DNA from: Baylisascaris procyonis
Taxonomy: Eukaryota; Nematoda; Chromadorea; Rhabditida; Ascarididae
Reading direction: 5' to 3'
DNA length: 64,000 nucleotides
Assembly: GCA_037389465.1 (NCBI GenBank)
Contig: JAZARR010000297.1
Location: 372,001 to 436,000, forward strand
The translations under genes were made by a program, and so were the position numbers. The notes below the pieces were generated by a model. That model saw nothing but the letters and a program-made list of their open reading frames with translations. It did no database searches and had not been told where the DNA came from. Each line of letters opens with the position of its first letter. Within the stretch, counting starts at the first letter, position 1. Below are positions 52,201 to 64,000 of the stretch, piece by piece.

Positions 52201-54095
52201 GTTGCAGGATTTCGGCATATTCGTTGAAGTCAAAAAATAGTATTACCAGTGAATCGGCACTTCTAGTAAACGGTGGTTTGCAATAAATTGCAGATGTTAT
52301 GGTTGGGTTTTATATAGAAATATTACTACTACTTAGTCATTTTTTATCACTTATTTTGTATGTAAGCGGTAATCGCGAACATATTTTCATGTAGTATTTG
52401 TTCGTCAAGAGAGTCCCAACTATAATTGTGGAAAGTGCTATTTTTAATGCAGAAAGTAGCACTATTTGATACATGAGGTAGTAGGGGTTGTTGTATTTGG
52501 GAGGACGTTGACTGCTTTTCTTTTGCAGGTCTATTCACAGTGCTGCCCACAATCGACTGAGCGCGTCATTCAAATTATTGGCGTACCGGAGAAGATTATC
52601 GCATGTGTAATACTCATCATAAATATGTTGAAGGAGGTTAGTACTCATAGTATATTTACTTTGTTAGTAAAAGTGGTTGATGAAGTATCTTTTTCTATCT
52701 TCCTCTTGGCATGTTTGGCTTGGCATTGATTTAACACATTTGACTGGAAAAGGAAGGGTGATCAGGATGTGCACTGGCAAGAGGATAAAATATACATGAA
52801 GGAAAAGATGTCATGGGAGGAGCGCCCTCTGTTTAGACATGGGAGGATATGAAAAAAGCAAAGCACGGTTGTAGTTTTGCTTTGAATCTATGTTTTATTG
52901 TCTGCGCTAGTGGCGCTAGCAGCTGTGAAGACTAAAATAAAGCTGCTTTTAGATCCCGATCAAGGGACCCTCAAGGCCGTACGAGTCGATGTTCTATGAT
53001 CCGAGTTTCGTGCACGAGTACGGAGGTTTCCCACCAGATCGTAACTATCGTGGTATGGGACCGCGTGGTGGAATGTATGGCGGTGGGCTGCCTCCACGAG
53101 CACCTCGTTTTCCCTACGGTGGTCGTGGTATGGGCATGGGCGTTAGCCCATTCCCACCGGCTCCTTTCGGAGGTCCGATGCAGACTACACAGGTTCACGA
53201 TGCAATTATTTCTCATACGGTTCCTTCTTTATGTTATGATCTTTTTTTGTTCGATTTACTTAGTCTTATAGAACTGCTGGCGAGTGTCTGAACGAGTTTG
53301 GTGCCAAGTTGTTCTCTTTTAAGCCAGGAGAGATTAGTTCAGCATGGTGGAGAACGGGTTGCGGTATGTACAGGTGGATATGGATTGGCCAGTAAGAGGG
53401 ATGACCACAAATCAAGCTGCAAAAGCTTTATTCTTGAGCGAGTTTAGTAGCACAATTAAAGGAGTATGGCTTGCTGACAAAACAACCATTTTATTGTTTT
53501 AAAACTCGTGGAAAGTTTATTGTGGCGCATTTATTTAGGTAACAATTCCGAATGAGCTCGGTGGGACGATAATCGGAAAGGGTGGTGAGCGAATCAATCG
53601 CATCCGCGAGGAATCTGGCGCACACATCGTCGTTGAGCCACAACAACCGAACAGCGAGCGTATCATCACTATATCGGGTTCACATGCGCAAATTCAGACT
53701 GCGCAATATTTGCTGCAACAGTGGTAAGAGTTTATGTCGTATCTCGTCACCTACCGTATTCTTCTTTTTTTTAATGCTTAGAGCTTTCTTAAATGAAGAT
53801 ATAACTCCCTATCCACATTCCTATTTTTTCATTTGATGATTAGCAGTTTTTTTTTTGAATTTATGCTTAAAAATGAATTTTTTATAAGAAGTTGGGCTTT
53901 GTTAAAACGCGTGTGACGTTTTTATTGTAATACAAGGTGATAGCTAAACGCGATCCTATGCAAAAGTTGAACGGATGAAAAACGTTGTATGAATCTTTGA
54001 AAACGGAATGACCATCTTCGCATATACTCGTTGCAGGATCGTCCGTTACCCCAATAAGTATCCTGCAGCTCAGCCACGTTATAACGGCCAGTGAA
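49277..54095 (+). CDS. hrpk-1: hnRNP K homologue, three KH domains, complete
   Basis: Exons 49277-49474, 50553-50596, 51250-51322, 52026-52178, 52529-52636, 52953-53192, 53539-53723 and 54038-54095 (TGA); 352 aa, frame closing exactly. KH1 (about residues 40-105): [20 protein letters not shown], then [15 protein letters not shown] and [14 protein letters not shown]2 (about 125-190): [20 protein letters not shown] and [11 protein letters not shown] with [15 protein letters not shown], the hnRNP K hallmark (CCPHSTDR in vertebrates). Then [11 protein letters not shown] and a Gly/Arg/Pro-rich hinge ([20 protein letters not shown]). KH3 (about 275-335): [19 protein letters not shown]. Each KH domain keeps its GXXG loop (GKGG, GRGG, GKGG). 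Known: hnRNP K binds C-rich RNA and single-stranded DNA in nucleus and cytoplasm, in splicing, translation and miRNA control. The donor after 51322 reads GAG|GCTCGT rather than GT, the only odd junction. Confidence 0.9.
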
Positions 54096-56130
54096 AATTA
54101 ACTCGCTTCATTTTATTTTTTTTTTTCATTTATAGGGTAATTTGATTTTAGTATTCAGATATGATGTATACTGAGATGTGGGTTAATTTTACGATTCCTA
54201 ATGCAGCAGGTCTGTTACATGAGGAACCGTATCATGTTTGAATAGCATGATTTTTTTTTTTTTTTTTTGTTAGCGCTATTAGGGAATGTTCAATTTTATT
54301 GTAGGTAGGTAGGTACTAGTGAAACGAAAAAAAATGTCTAATAAGTGAATTAGGAGGTCCGCTTTCAACCTTTGAATATTTGGTGTTAGGCGCGAGTCCG
54401 ATGTTTTGCATCAGTAGGCGTTAAATTAGTGGGCCGAATTGAAGTGAGGAAGAAGAAGAGATTCATAGCGAATAGGCCGTGCAGATGTATGGCGGTAAGT
54501 TTGCAACGGCTTTATATACTCCAGTAATGTGTACCTCTCCAAGTGTCTACCTTTTTTCGCACGACATCTGTAGGTCTTTATTATATTACCATTTTATGCA
54601 TTTGTTTGCCTGCCTAAATTATTGAAAATATATTGATAAATATATAAAGCATATTGTTGCAATTTTGTGGATTATTATCCTCAATTTAATCACGTAGAAT
54701 TAAGCGTTGAAGTTTGAAGGACTAGAGTTGCTTACAGTGATCGTGCTATGCTGTTCCAGCCGAGAATGTGGATTGGGAACTATATTTTCGGGAAAGCTAA
54801 TGCTTGGAGACTGCAAATCTCCACGGCATTATTTTTTATTTGTTTGATAACATGATCGGGGCAATACGGAATTCATCCATTTGCTAGTCTGGTAGTGATG
54901 CATTGTGCTGTTTATTTTTTAATAGGGTAGTGCTGGCGAGGGATGTTTCAGACGACAAGATAAGTTTTGAAGGAAATGCTAACTTTTTTCTCTGCAAGTA
55001 ATCAAAAAGGATGTGATTGTATAGATGAGGCGTTGCATATCTGCAGAAAGTCCTTGCTAGCTAGGTTGCAGGCTTATCAGAGAAGAAATAGGTAAATTGC
55101 GCTCCTGATCGTGACTAGAGTCGGGTCTTACCCTAGACCGCCAGGTCAGGGGGGTGGGGAGGGTGAATGAGTGCAGATGTCTGTTTTCTAAAGGGCCTTT
55201 ATTTATTCCATAGTTGCATCGTGGGGGATTCTTCTGATTTGCAGTAATAATTTATTTGTTTTAGCGTACGCACGTCGATGGCCGGGAGGAAATATCTGAG
55301 CGAGCATTGATCTGTCGTATCTCATGTCCTATATTCGCTTTTGTGTTGTTGTGTGTTGTGTCACTTTCATCAATTTTGCCGTTCGTTTGCTGTGTTCGTC
55401 AAGAAGTGTTGATGTTTGCACAGCGCTGCATATGTGAATGCTGTTGGAGCGTTGAAATAAATGTCGTCTTATACTTCGTTCCCGCATCTCGATGGTATGT
55501 ATTCCTTAATTCGGGGATAAGCAACATTATGAAGAAATGGCGTGCAGTGTAGATTCCCTCGAGGGGATCTCGAAGATTTTTTTATGCTGGACTGATTGTT
55601 GGTTATGTTAAAGATTTCGGAATCTTCAGCTTGTAGAAGGCGAGTTGGAGCCGAATTACTGAGGGCAGAGTTCATCGAAATGCTGAAAGGTCCGGCGTGC
55701 AGGTGGGCTGGGGTTTTGGTCGGGGAGGCAGAAAAGTTTTCTGAAGAGCTGGGATGGATTTGCGGACATAGGCTGTTCGGTAGTGGGGACTATGCACACA
55801 CGAGTCTTCTATGTGAATCACGGTGAAGCGCGTCCCGACGTTAGCAACGTGGAATTTTACAGGTATGTAACAGCGATATGCAATGTTTATATACAAACGG
55901 ATAGGACTAACTCTCGAACGATATGATATCAATAATTGGGCACTTGAGAACACTGTGTTCCCTTCAGGGATTTCACGCGCACAATTATTTGCAAACTTTA
56001 CCTAGTTGGTTGCTCCGAGGCCACAATGAAACGCCTAGATACACATCGTCCATTGTGTCTTGTACATGGCGAATTTATCAAAAAATTGGCGATTACTTTT
56101 GCGCCTATTCTTCTTAAGACGTGGTCGAGC

Positions 56131-56215
56131 TCTCCCCCCCCCCCTCCCCCAATTTCTGTTTCTACCGTTCCAACTCCCCCCCCCCCCCTCCCCCTCCTAG
56201 CCTTCCCTCCCCTCC
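56131..56215. repeat. Two C-rich tracts
   Basis: Two runs of 12-13 C with TCCCCC extensions within 85 bp; potential i-motif, or G-quadruplex on the minus strand. Confidence 0.8.
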
Positions 56216-56681
56216 CACCATATCACTGTTATAGAAAATGGTCATAGCAAATCGCAAGAAAACCATCCGGGAGTTTATCCCAAAAAGTTATTTCTTCAAT
56301 ACTATTAAGGAAAAGCATCGTTCGAATGCTCACAGTTAAAATGCATTGAAGCCATAAAAAAATTGAAGGGAGAGCGTAAAGTTGCAACTAAAATAAAGGA
56401 AGCGGAATCTATATGCTATGTGGGAAACAATCCCGAATCCCGTTAAGATCGAAGAAAAGAGTTTTCGAATATTTGAAAGATTTTAGGAAGTTAGAATTAA
56501 TGCAAAGGATGGACAAGAGAAGGAAATTGAGAAGAAACAACGATCCTCGTAATACACTAATAAATACATATTATGCGCCCTATTATATCTATTCTAACCT
56601 CAGAGAGTCTCAAACTCTAACACAACTATAGATATACGACAAATTTGATCGGCATAGCACAACCGATTCACCAAAAAAAGG

Positions 56682-56706
56682 AAAATAAATAAATAAATAA
56701 ATAAAA
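56682..56706. repeat. (AAAT)n
   Basis: Six AAAT copies. Confidence 0.9.
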
Positions 56707-57261
56707 ATTAAACAATATAAAAAAAAATTGCGGATAAAAAATGCAATGAAACAATAAAATAAACACTTCTAAATAAGCATAAGTGAAATTCAAATCGAAT
56801 GAAATGCAAAAAAAAAAAAAAATTACACGCAGAGCTGATCGTATGGCGAACCAACCGGCAACCAGTAGACTAAATTGTCAACCAATGAATCGAGAAAACT
56901 TGACATAAGTGATGGATGCAATTCAGGTAAGTAGTTCAGATGTTCATAATTTTCTAAAGTATCCCATACTATACAAGGTAAATTTGGTTCGTTAAAATTA
57001 AAATATTTTTGAAATTGATAAAAATCTTAGCTTAATTTATTTACGGCATTGATAAAGTTATTTGTTTATTATGCTTATTAATTCGTAAGTATTACGATAC
57101 TATCATTGAAACTGAAGCAACACCTAAAAATAATTCATTCTCCGCATATGCACTGATAATGTACTACCCAAATTACGACATTTTACCGTAACAAATTATG
57201 GTAACATAACTAAGAACCCGTTTTGAACAAAGACAATGAAATTACTCCTTGGAGGGCAATG

Positions 57262-60200
57262 TTAAGAAATGCCTTGATAAGTATTACTGATAATCTTGGC
57301 GGCTCTTTCAGCGAGCATTAAAACAGACGCGAGAGCTCCTCTTACACTTGCAATCGGAGGTAGCACCGATGCATCGACTACTCGTAGTCGTTTCACGCCA
57401 TGTACCCTAAAATACATTTCAAATTCAACGTTGCCTACATAAATAATAAACTAGAGGAAGTATTACTTTGAAAGATATAACTAGTATTACTTTAAAAGAT
57501 ATAACTAAGCCACCCGACGACGAAGTTCATATGTCAATTCAACGTTTAGCATTTTGATCAACCAAAAACTTATAACCCACAGTTTAATGTGTCAAAACTA
57601 TTCTAGAAAAAATTGGTCATAGACCACTCAACTACGTAACTAAATATTCAACTTATTCGCAGCTTTATATTTAGGCAAGATCCTTTTTTCTCTCTCTCTC
57701 TCTCAATAAGAAAACCACAGATATGAATAATCGAAACGATAAGTTCATTCCTAGAGGGCAATAATAGGAACAATATGTACGATGATCTTTGCCATTTAAG
57801 TGGGAATTTTTCTGAGGCTAGAAGACCACACAAATCGATAGATCTTTCCTTATCAAATAACATTTGAATCACCTATTAACACATCATTTTATATAATAAA
57901 TAAATCGACCATCACAAAAAAATTTTTAAAATAATCAGAAAAAATAAGAAAAAATTTTCAGCATTTTCCAGCTTTTTGAAATTCGTATGAAAAAATACCA
58001 CCACCACTAACGACAACAAACTTACCTAAGATATTTGTCGACAACCGAGTTCGCCAACATATTACCCATCGGGCAGGAAGATGTATGTGATGGGAATAAA
58101 TCTGCCGGTGATTTAGCTATCAAACATGAGAAAAACGCTTCAGTTGGTTCATCGCCACATCGTTTATGTTGCCAACGTGATAGTCGAATACCGAATTTGG
58201 TAAATGAACGCATCATAAACAATGAATGTATGCGTAATGCCGCTGAAAGCAAAAAATATTCAATAAACACAACACATAATGCATGAGATAAGCACAATTC
58301 ATTTGAACTTTTTACCGTAACTTCGTATGTACTACCCCTCCCACAATCTCAACATCCATCGATATAAACGAATAAATAAACATTTCATGAACGCACATTT
58401 TTTATATTAATGCATCGTTTTTGAATCAATACTTTTGCATCCTTAGTGATAGCTTTCACTCTCATAGATAATTTTAACCTTTAAGATTATTTTTAAAACA
58501 TTTTAAAGGAATATAAAACGCCTACGTAAAGTTTTTTGTTTCGCTTCTAATCCATAGCATTTCCACTCTCAACGAACGAATACCTACCTCATAACGACTT
58601 CCATTCAAGATGAAATTAAAAAGAAGGAATATTCCAACCGTTATTGTAGAAAATATAAAGAAAATTCTTTCAACACATACGAATATCCCATAAACAATCA
58701 TGAAAATAGATAACGATAAAAAAAAGCCCCTCCATTGAGAATTTTTGAAAGTAATCTTCCCGTCAAAAATCTTTTCTCAATAAAATTTCAATAAATTCAA
58801 AAATAAATGGAAGAATAAGGAAACCTTTAGTTAAGGCATCAATAAATGGCTCTCGTGATTGCATTTCGATAACAGGAGGCAATGAGGCATCTGACGATTG
58901 TAATCTTATAGAACCACTTCGATAAGAATTCAATAATGACACTTGCACCGATATTGCCCACTTCGACTGCAATAATATTTCGTCGTAATTATATTGCCCT
59001 CCTCAATTTTTTGTAATCGGTATTTGAGAGGGGTTCCGCAATACCCCCTTATGTATGGAGAGTCTGTGATGCTTAGCGGCTACTAAATCTTCACCACCTC
59101 AATTCATATGAGAATGAATTCATAGGGGAATACTCAAACGTGTTAGACAGATCTTTCTGCGATCCTATGGATCCGTCAACTACCGCATGGATTATCAGCG
59201 GCTTCTGGATGTGACACCTTGTATTTTGCTTGTTAATTCACCACCCCACATGCAAGACAGACCATTATTTTTAGTATTTCAAGCTATAATATTAACGTTA
59301 TCATTGACAAGTAACCTTCCGATAGTTATCGACCTCGCAGTATATATTCGACGACCACTGATCGAAATAATCGACAAATTTCTTTGACTTCCGTCATATA
59401 TCACCAAGTTCTTTTAGGCATAACTGTTCATTTTGGACAATAGATTACCTATACGGGTAAATACAATCTCAACGAAAAATTGTGACAATACTTTCAATGT
59501 GATAGCAGAATATATAAACGAAAATTATACAAAGTTTCCGGGGTCCGTTCTAACGTTATAAGTTGTAAGTATCAATGAAAGAATTATTCAAATAAGAACA
59601 AATAAATTAATTCACCTTAGAGCAATACGGAGAAAAAGTCACATAGAAATCGGCGTTTGAGTTCTTATTCATCGCCGATATACTAAGAGTAGCGCTTAAC
59701 GTCGGCAATTTCTTTAACGAATCTTCACGCCGTTGACCTATAATAATTGAAAGCAACTTTAAAGCTGTCAAATATAGAAAATTAATCGCTCAGGTCATCA
59801 TAACTTTTATTTTGCACGATTATCGTCGAAATATTGAAATCTCCATTTTGAATTAATATTTTCATTTCAAATATCGTAATAAAGTGAGATAATAGAAAAT
59901 TAGAAGAGAAATTCCAAATAACTATATGGGAAATAAGTGAAAATTAACAGGTAAACGCGCATAACGTGCAATTTTGGTTTTAAATTTACTTCATGCAATC
60001 TTACAACTTCTTTTTTCTAAGCGGAAGTGAAAACGATATAAATGTTTCAGTCATGGTGTTCAAAAAATTGTGCAAAGAAACACACGGACTATCATATACT
60101 TAAACACAGTAGAGTTTTAAATATACTACAGCGTAGCATCGAAATGCACAAAAACAACATAAACTTTCCAAGTATGACTCAAATAAACTTCGTAAAGCTA

Positions 60201-60819
60201 TAAAGTTTTCATCGCGAATAGAAAAACGTCTAAACAACTGCAAAATGAATAAACATAACGTAAAAAATATTGCTTGAAGTTAGTAGCAATCTAGTGCATT
60301 AAATATGGCTGTTGTATAGCTGATTTGGGGATATCGAATTTGGCATTGTACATTTCTAAAGGTATATAAAAGATAATCGGGTATTCGAAAACTATCAGCA
60401 TTCGATACTTTTAAAAGAATTTATAAAAGAAAGGAAGTTTGCTTCATAATGGCATCGTTTAATTTAGTCGACTTTATTCGACAACTCTAAATCATTGCGT
60501 AAAATTTCGGAGCTGTAAAATTTTCGAAATGTTTTCGGATGAATGCTTATAAAGCAAATATATGTATATAAACACACTAAACATCTCCATAATTAAGCAA
60601 AGAAAATAGGTCATAAAAAGAATGGAAATCAGTAACTTACAAATACTCTTAACGAAATGGATCCCCTTAAGATTCTGACAGAGAGTCGTAGTAATCCAAC
60701 CAACGAATGAGCTATTCAACCCTGTTGAACAATCTTGATCCGTATCATAATGAAGTATTGCTGTTAGTGGACCGGCTAATTGTTCACCCACAGCAGGTAA
60801 TGAGCGTATAGGTGTGATC

Positions 60820-60881
<62 letters not shown>

Positions 60882-63291
60882 CTCGATGAAGGAAAACAAA
60901 AAATATACAAAGAATAAAAAACCCCAGTGTTAATAAATTAGACATATTACTCCCATAATTTTGTCACCATCTAATATTTTAGAAATCCCATTATTGTGCA
61001 ATCTCGTTTCAAATTTCAAGCTTATGAAACGAGTATGCTAGTGAGTTTTTTTTTCTCAAAAGTCATGAAAAATATAAGCCTCTGTATCAAATATTACGAG
61101 AAATAAAAAACCAGGGTCTATACTCAATCACATATGGTATTTCATGTTTATATAACGCAAAATTTTGGTCACATTCAAATCTGATCACTATTTATTGCGT
61201 ACCTTCTGCTTTCGTTCAATTAATTCTATTCTTCCACCCGACTATTTCAAAATCTACAAGTTTTACTATATAAATATAAAAAATTATTCTAGGTAATTAA
61301 ACTTTCAATACCTATTCAACATTCTCTCTTCCCTCATTTAGAAAGCATCCACTTATCATCGAAAAAGATTTACATTAAACTGTTGGAGTTGCTCATCGGA
61401 GCCAATACCCGAGAGTAAAAGCAAATGTGGCGAACCAATGACTCCAGCCGTTAAGATTACCTCACGATTGACCAGTACACCGTGCAAACGTCCCTCATAA
61501 ACATAGCTCACCCCTGTTGCCGCACCATCAATATCGAACGCTACCTTCAAAAAATAATCAATAAATGCATAAACCTCTCATAACATTGATACATAAAATT
61601 ATGACTTTCCGACGTTTCAGCAAGCAACTAGCTAATCAATTCCATATTCCAATGTTAGAACTTTATTTCTTTTATTATATAAAATTTGAACATATATTTC
61701 TTTTTTTTTTCTTTTATTATATAAAATTAGTTCTAACTTTATTTCTTTTATTATATAAAATTAGAAAATTATTATAACACTAATAAATTTCTGTTTTTTG
61801 AATATAATATTCAATAGTAAAAGCAAATACGCCGATTCAAGCAATTTCAGTCGATAGGATTAGTTCGCAATCGATAATCCCCTTCGAAAATAGGGACATA
61901 TTTACAAAGCAAAAAGCAAATAAAAAGTAAAAATATCACCACTGATCTCGACTGTGATAGCAGTGGGAAAATATTTAACAAATTCTTCAATAAAATTCAA
62001 AAATTTTGTGATGCTATAATCAACGAACCTTTGTTGCTCGAGCGCCGCTCAAAATATGCAAATTAAATCGAGATTGCACCTCAGATGTTAAATAGTCGAG
62101 AACTGAAGCACTCTGACCATTAGATTTACGCCAATAGAACGCACTCGAAAATCCTGTAAAATCCACTTTCAAACATCTAATATTCAATAAGATTGAGGCA
62201 AAAACTCTGTATGTATCCTTGGGCAATTAATGTTATGTTTTGCAAGTGATTAAACAAAGTTCTAAAAAATTTCTTTTCTTTTTCAGTGAGGAACTTCGCA
62301 AGTGATTGAATTTAAATGCATCATTAGATGGGAAAGGAGGTGGAGATGGTTCAGGAAGGGGGATGGTGCCACATTTCTGGTTATTTCGATGATCGCTTTG
62401 CTTCAGCGTTTCCCGATTTCGCAAACTTGGCGATGCTTTATGCATCATTTATTTTCCCATCTATTTAAAAATAAATAAAGCATCTAATAAAATATTACCA
62501 ATTTTCTCTTTTTTTGCAATATCATCCGATATTTTAAAGCCCTCCGATAATGCGGCATTCCTCAACTTATCGGTCATAGAGTCGATCGTGGCAGATCGAA
62601 CTAAAATATCACATAATCGATAAATATAGCTTATAAATAGAAATCAATCGATAAATAGAGATTCAATTGAGTACCTTATCATCTTACTAGAAATTTAAAA
62701 AAAAAAAAACTGAAATAGAGAAGAGAATACAACCAGGAGTACTAAAAGTACGATAAGGATGAACGACCTTGGTGAATTCTTCATCTCGATATCAAATTCA
62801 ATAAATATCCACGCTTATTTCATGAAAAAAAAATTTCTATTTTTCTTCAAATTTCAAATTTTTCGCTGTCAAAATTCCCCATAATTTACTTGTCAAATAG
62901 TAGTTCATTAACGCAAGTTTATCTAGCTTATAGGATTCAAGCCAACCTTATCACTAAAAATGCGAAAATTTATCTGTAAAACAAATACATCGGCAATAGC
63001 AATCAAAATGAGAGTTAATGAATATGAAGAATGCAAAAATTGAAAGTTATAAACGTTTGAAAGATCATTCAATGATCAAATAACTCAAAAAAAAATCATA
63101 CCTTTTGCATCGATGTTTGCAGCATTCCGAGTGGAAGCAAACGCACTATCAATCATACTCGATGACCAAATATCCAATAATTGCCGATCCTCAGCCCAAG
63201 CATCCCATTCGGTAGATGATGGGATATCGTAGAATGAATCACCCGAAGCACCACTTCCACCAAGAATACGCCAATAATCCCATCTTTCAGG
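57262..63291 (-). CDS. GMC-family oxidoreductase, N-terminal exon(s) missing
   Basis: Nine exons, all phases agreeing: 63291-63102, 62600-62499, 62153-62029, 61544-61374, 60818-60641, 59737-59616, 58966-58825, 58242-58026, 57406-57262 (TAA); 463 aa. GMC enzymes are FAD-dependent alcohol/sugar/choline dehydrogenases or oxidases. Seen: a signature-1-like block WDYWRILGGSGASGDSFYDI; SASVLDYLTSEVQSRFNLHI; signature 2 AGVIGSPHLLLLSGIG; RSLPAVGEQLAGPL; the GMC C-domain (GSIRLQSSDASLPPVI) and the C-terminal SHTSSCPMG, VVDKYLRVHGVKRLRVVDAS. The N-terminal GxGxxG dinucleotide fold is not in 63292-64000 as far as I can see. Odd: the Asn/His of signature 1 is Gly, and the usual GNxNAP near the C-terminus, which supplies the second catalytic residue, reads SVRGALAS. 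So this may be a low-activity or non-enzymatic member. Substrate unknown. Confidence 0.88.
60823..60879. repeat. (TA)n tract, 57 bp
   Basis: TA run in a GMC-gene intron, ending three bases from the acceptor side of the exon at 60818 (reads ATATTCAG on the minus strand). Confidence 0.97.
61655..61766. repeat. Three-copy repeat TTTCTTTTATTATATAAAATT
   Basis: Copies near 61665, 61697-61728 (with a longer T run) and 61740; intronic in the GMC gene. Contains palindromic TTATATAA. Confidence 0.75.
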
Positions 63292-64000
63292 CTGTAATAT
63301 TTAAAGCAACTATCGCAATATGTAATGCGATGAACCATCATTCACAAGCCGCAAATGTTGATATTCACTACGTTCTCATAGTGTCTAAACTCAGAAGCGG
63401 GTATCTTTTTTATGAAAATCTTTGTAGCGCCGTTGAGAATTGGTATTATAGCTCTAAAAAACTTTCAATAATGCATCGAGTTTGTTTAATTATATTTAGA
63501 AAATATAAGACAAGAAGGCTTCAAAAGATGAGGTATCATGCCTAGGGAAATTATTTCTGCATAAAGGGAGGGGGGTGGGGATCAAAATTTAGAAGTTGAA
63601 AAAAATCTTCGATATATGGTACGGTCAGCGATCAATTATTATTTAATGCTCCTATAGTCAGTTACAGTAGAAAGCGCGTGGGGATTAAAATATTCCCATT
63701 TCTGAATATCATTTTGTATGCAATGAACATATGAATTACTGAAAAAAACAACTATGGAGAAAATCGTAGAGATGAAACGAACGATCAGATAGGTGAGATC
63801 GGACAGATGCGCTTCTACGGTTCAGAGGAATGAATCACAAAAAAACGGATTAACGCTACTCTTCGTTAAAGCTACGAATCTAGCACTCCTCACAAACAAG
63901 ACTATTTAATCGACGAAAGTATGGGAATGCACTAAATCCTCGGTCGATTGGATGATCGGTTTTCATCCAAACAGGAATGAGTATAATCCACCCGTCTGTG
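63292..64000. other. Upstream part of the GMC gene, no exon found
   Basis: Expected to hold intron sequence; an exon for the FAD-binding GxGxxG motif was looked for on the minus strand and not seen, so it probably lies beyond 64000. A G-rich run is present at 63566-63581. Confidence 0.5.

Larger units (their letters stand above)
54096..57261. other. Region between convergent genes
   Basis: Holds the 3' untranslated part of the hnRNP K gene and downstream DNA. Features: G-rich run at 55147-55163, GC-richer block at 55590-55860 with overlapping meaningless frames, poly-C runs at 56131-56215 and (AAAT)n at 56682-56706. No gene recognised. Confidence 0.5.

Noticed and set aside
63153..63545. Frames on both strands around 63.2-63.5 kb
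   Set aside because: Shadows of the GMC exon 63102-63291, whose true minus-strand frame reads WDYWRILGGSG.

Overview
The window is nuclear DNA from a parasitic nematode. It is AT-rich, with small exons, short and long GT-AG introns, acceptors of the TTTCAG type and long (TA)n and (ATT)n tracts. The first 1.3 kb codes for nematode polyprotein allergen (NPA, ABA-1 type) units that look very close to the ascarid form, so I infer an ascaridoid (Ascaris/Parascaris/Toxocara-like) source. No bacterial-type genes, operons or CRISPR arrays are present.

Layout. (1) 1-1293 (+): the 3' end of an NPA array, three near-identical 399-bp units separated by RQRR/RRRR sites; the fourth unit breaks off at a TAG and is followed by a decayed unit to about 1915. 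(2) About 8151-17048 (+), perhaps from 4467: at least thirteen small exons coding for strongly diverged NPA-type helical units. The last unit is joined directly to a laminin-type EGF domain and ends in a short Asn-rich, Cys-containing tail. This NPA-LamEGF fusion is the most unusual thing I see. (3) 20005-25534 (-): 3' part of a gene for an unrecognised protein with a basic, charged helical segment. (4) 29134-34703 (+): an apparently complete seven-exon gene for an unrecognised Ser-rich basic protein of about 555 aa. (5) 36079-36150 (-): tRNA-Thr(CGU). (6) 37799-39282 (-): the last two exons of a Ly6/three-finger protein of the ODR-2/HOT kind. (7) 42593-46466 (+): four phase-consistent exons of an unrecognised small protein. 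(8) about 47190-47510 (+): a decayed LINE reverse transcriptase. (9) 49277-54095 (+): a complete three-KH-domain gene, the hnRNP K homologue (C. elegans hrpk-1 type). (10) 57262-63291 (-): nine exons of a GMC oxidoreductase, lacking its N-terminal FAD-binding exon(s), with altered active-site motifs.

The genes do not form a pathway; this looks like an ordinary stretch of gene-sparse nematode chromosome. Exon boundaries were worked out by eye from reading frame, splice consensus, phase agreement and family similarity; where a boundary is a guess, this is stated. Long stretches between genes hold AT-rich non-coding DNA with simple repeats and a few short tandem repeats.
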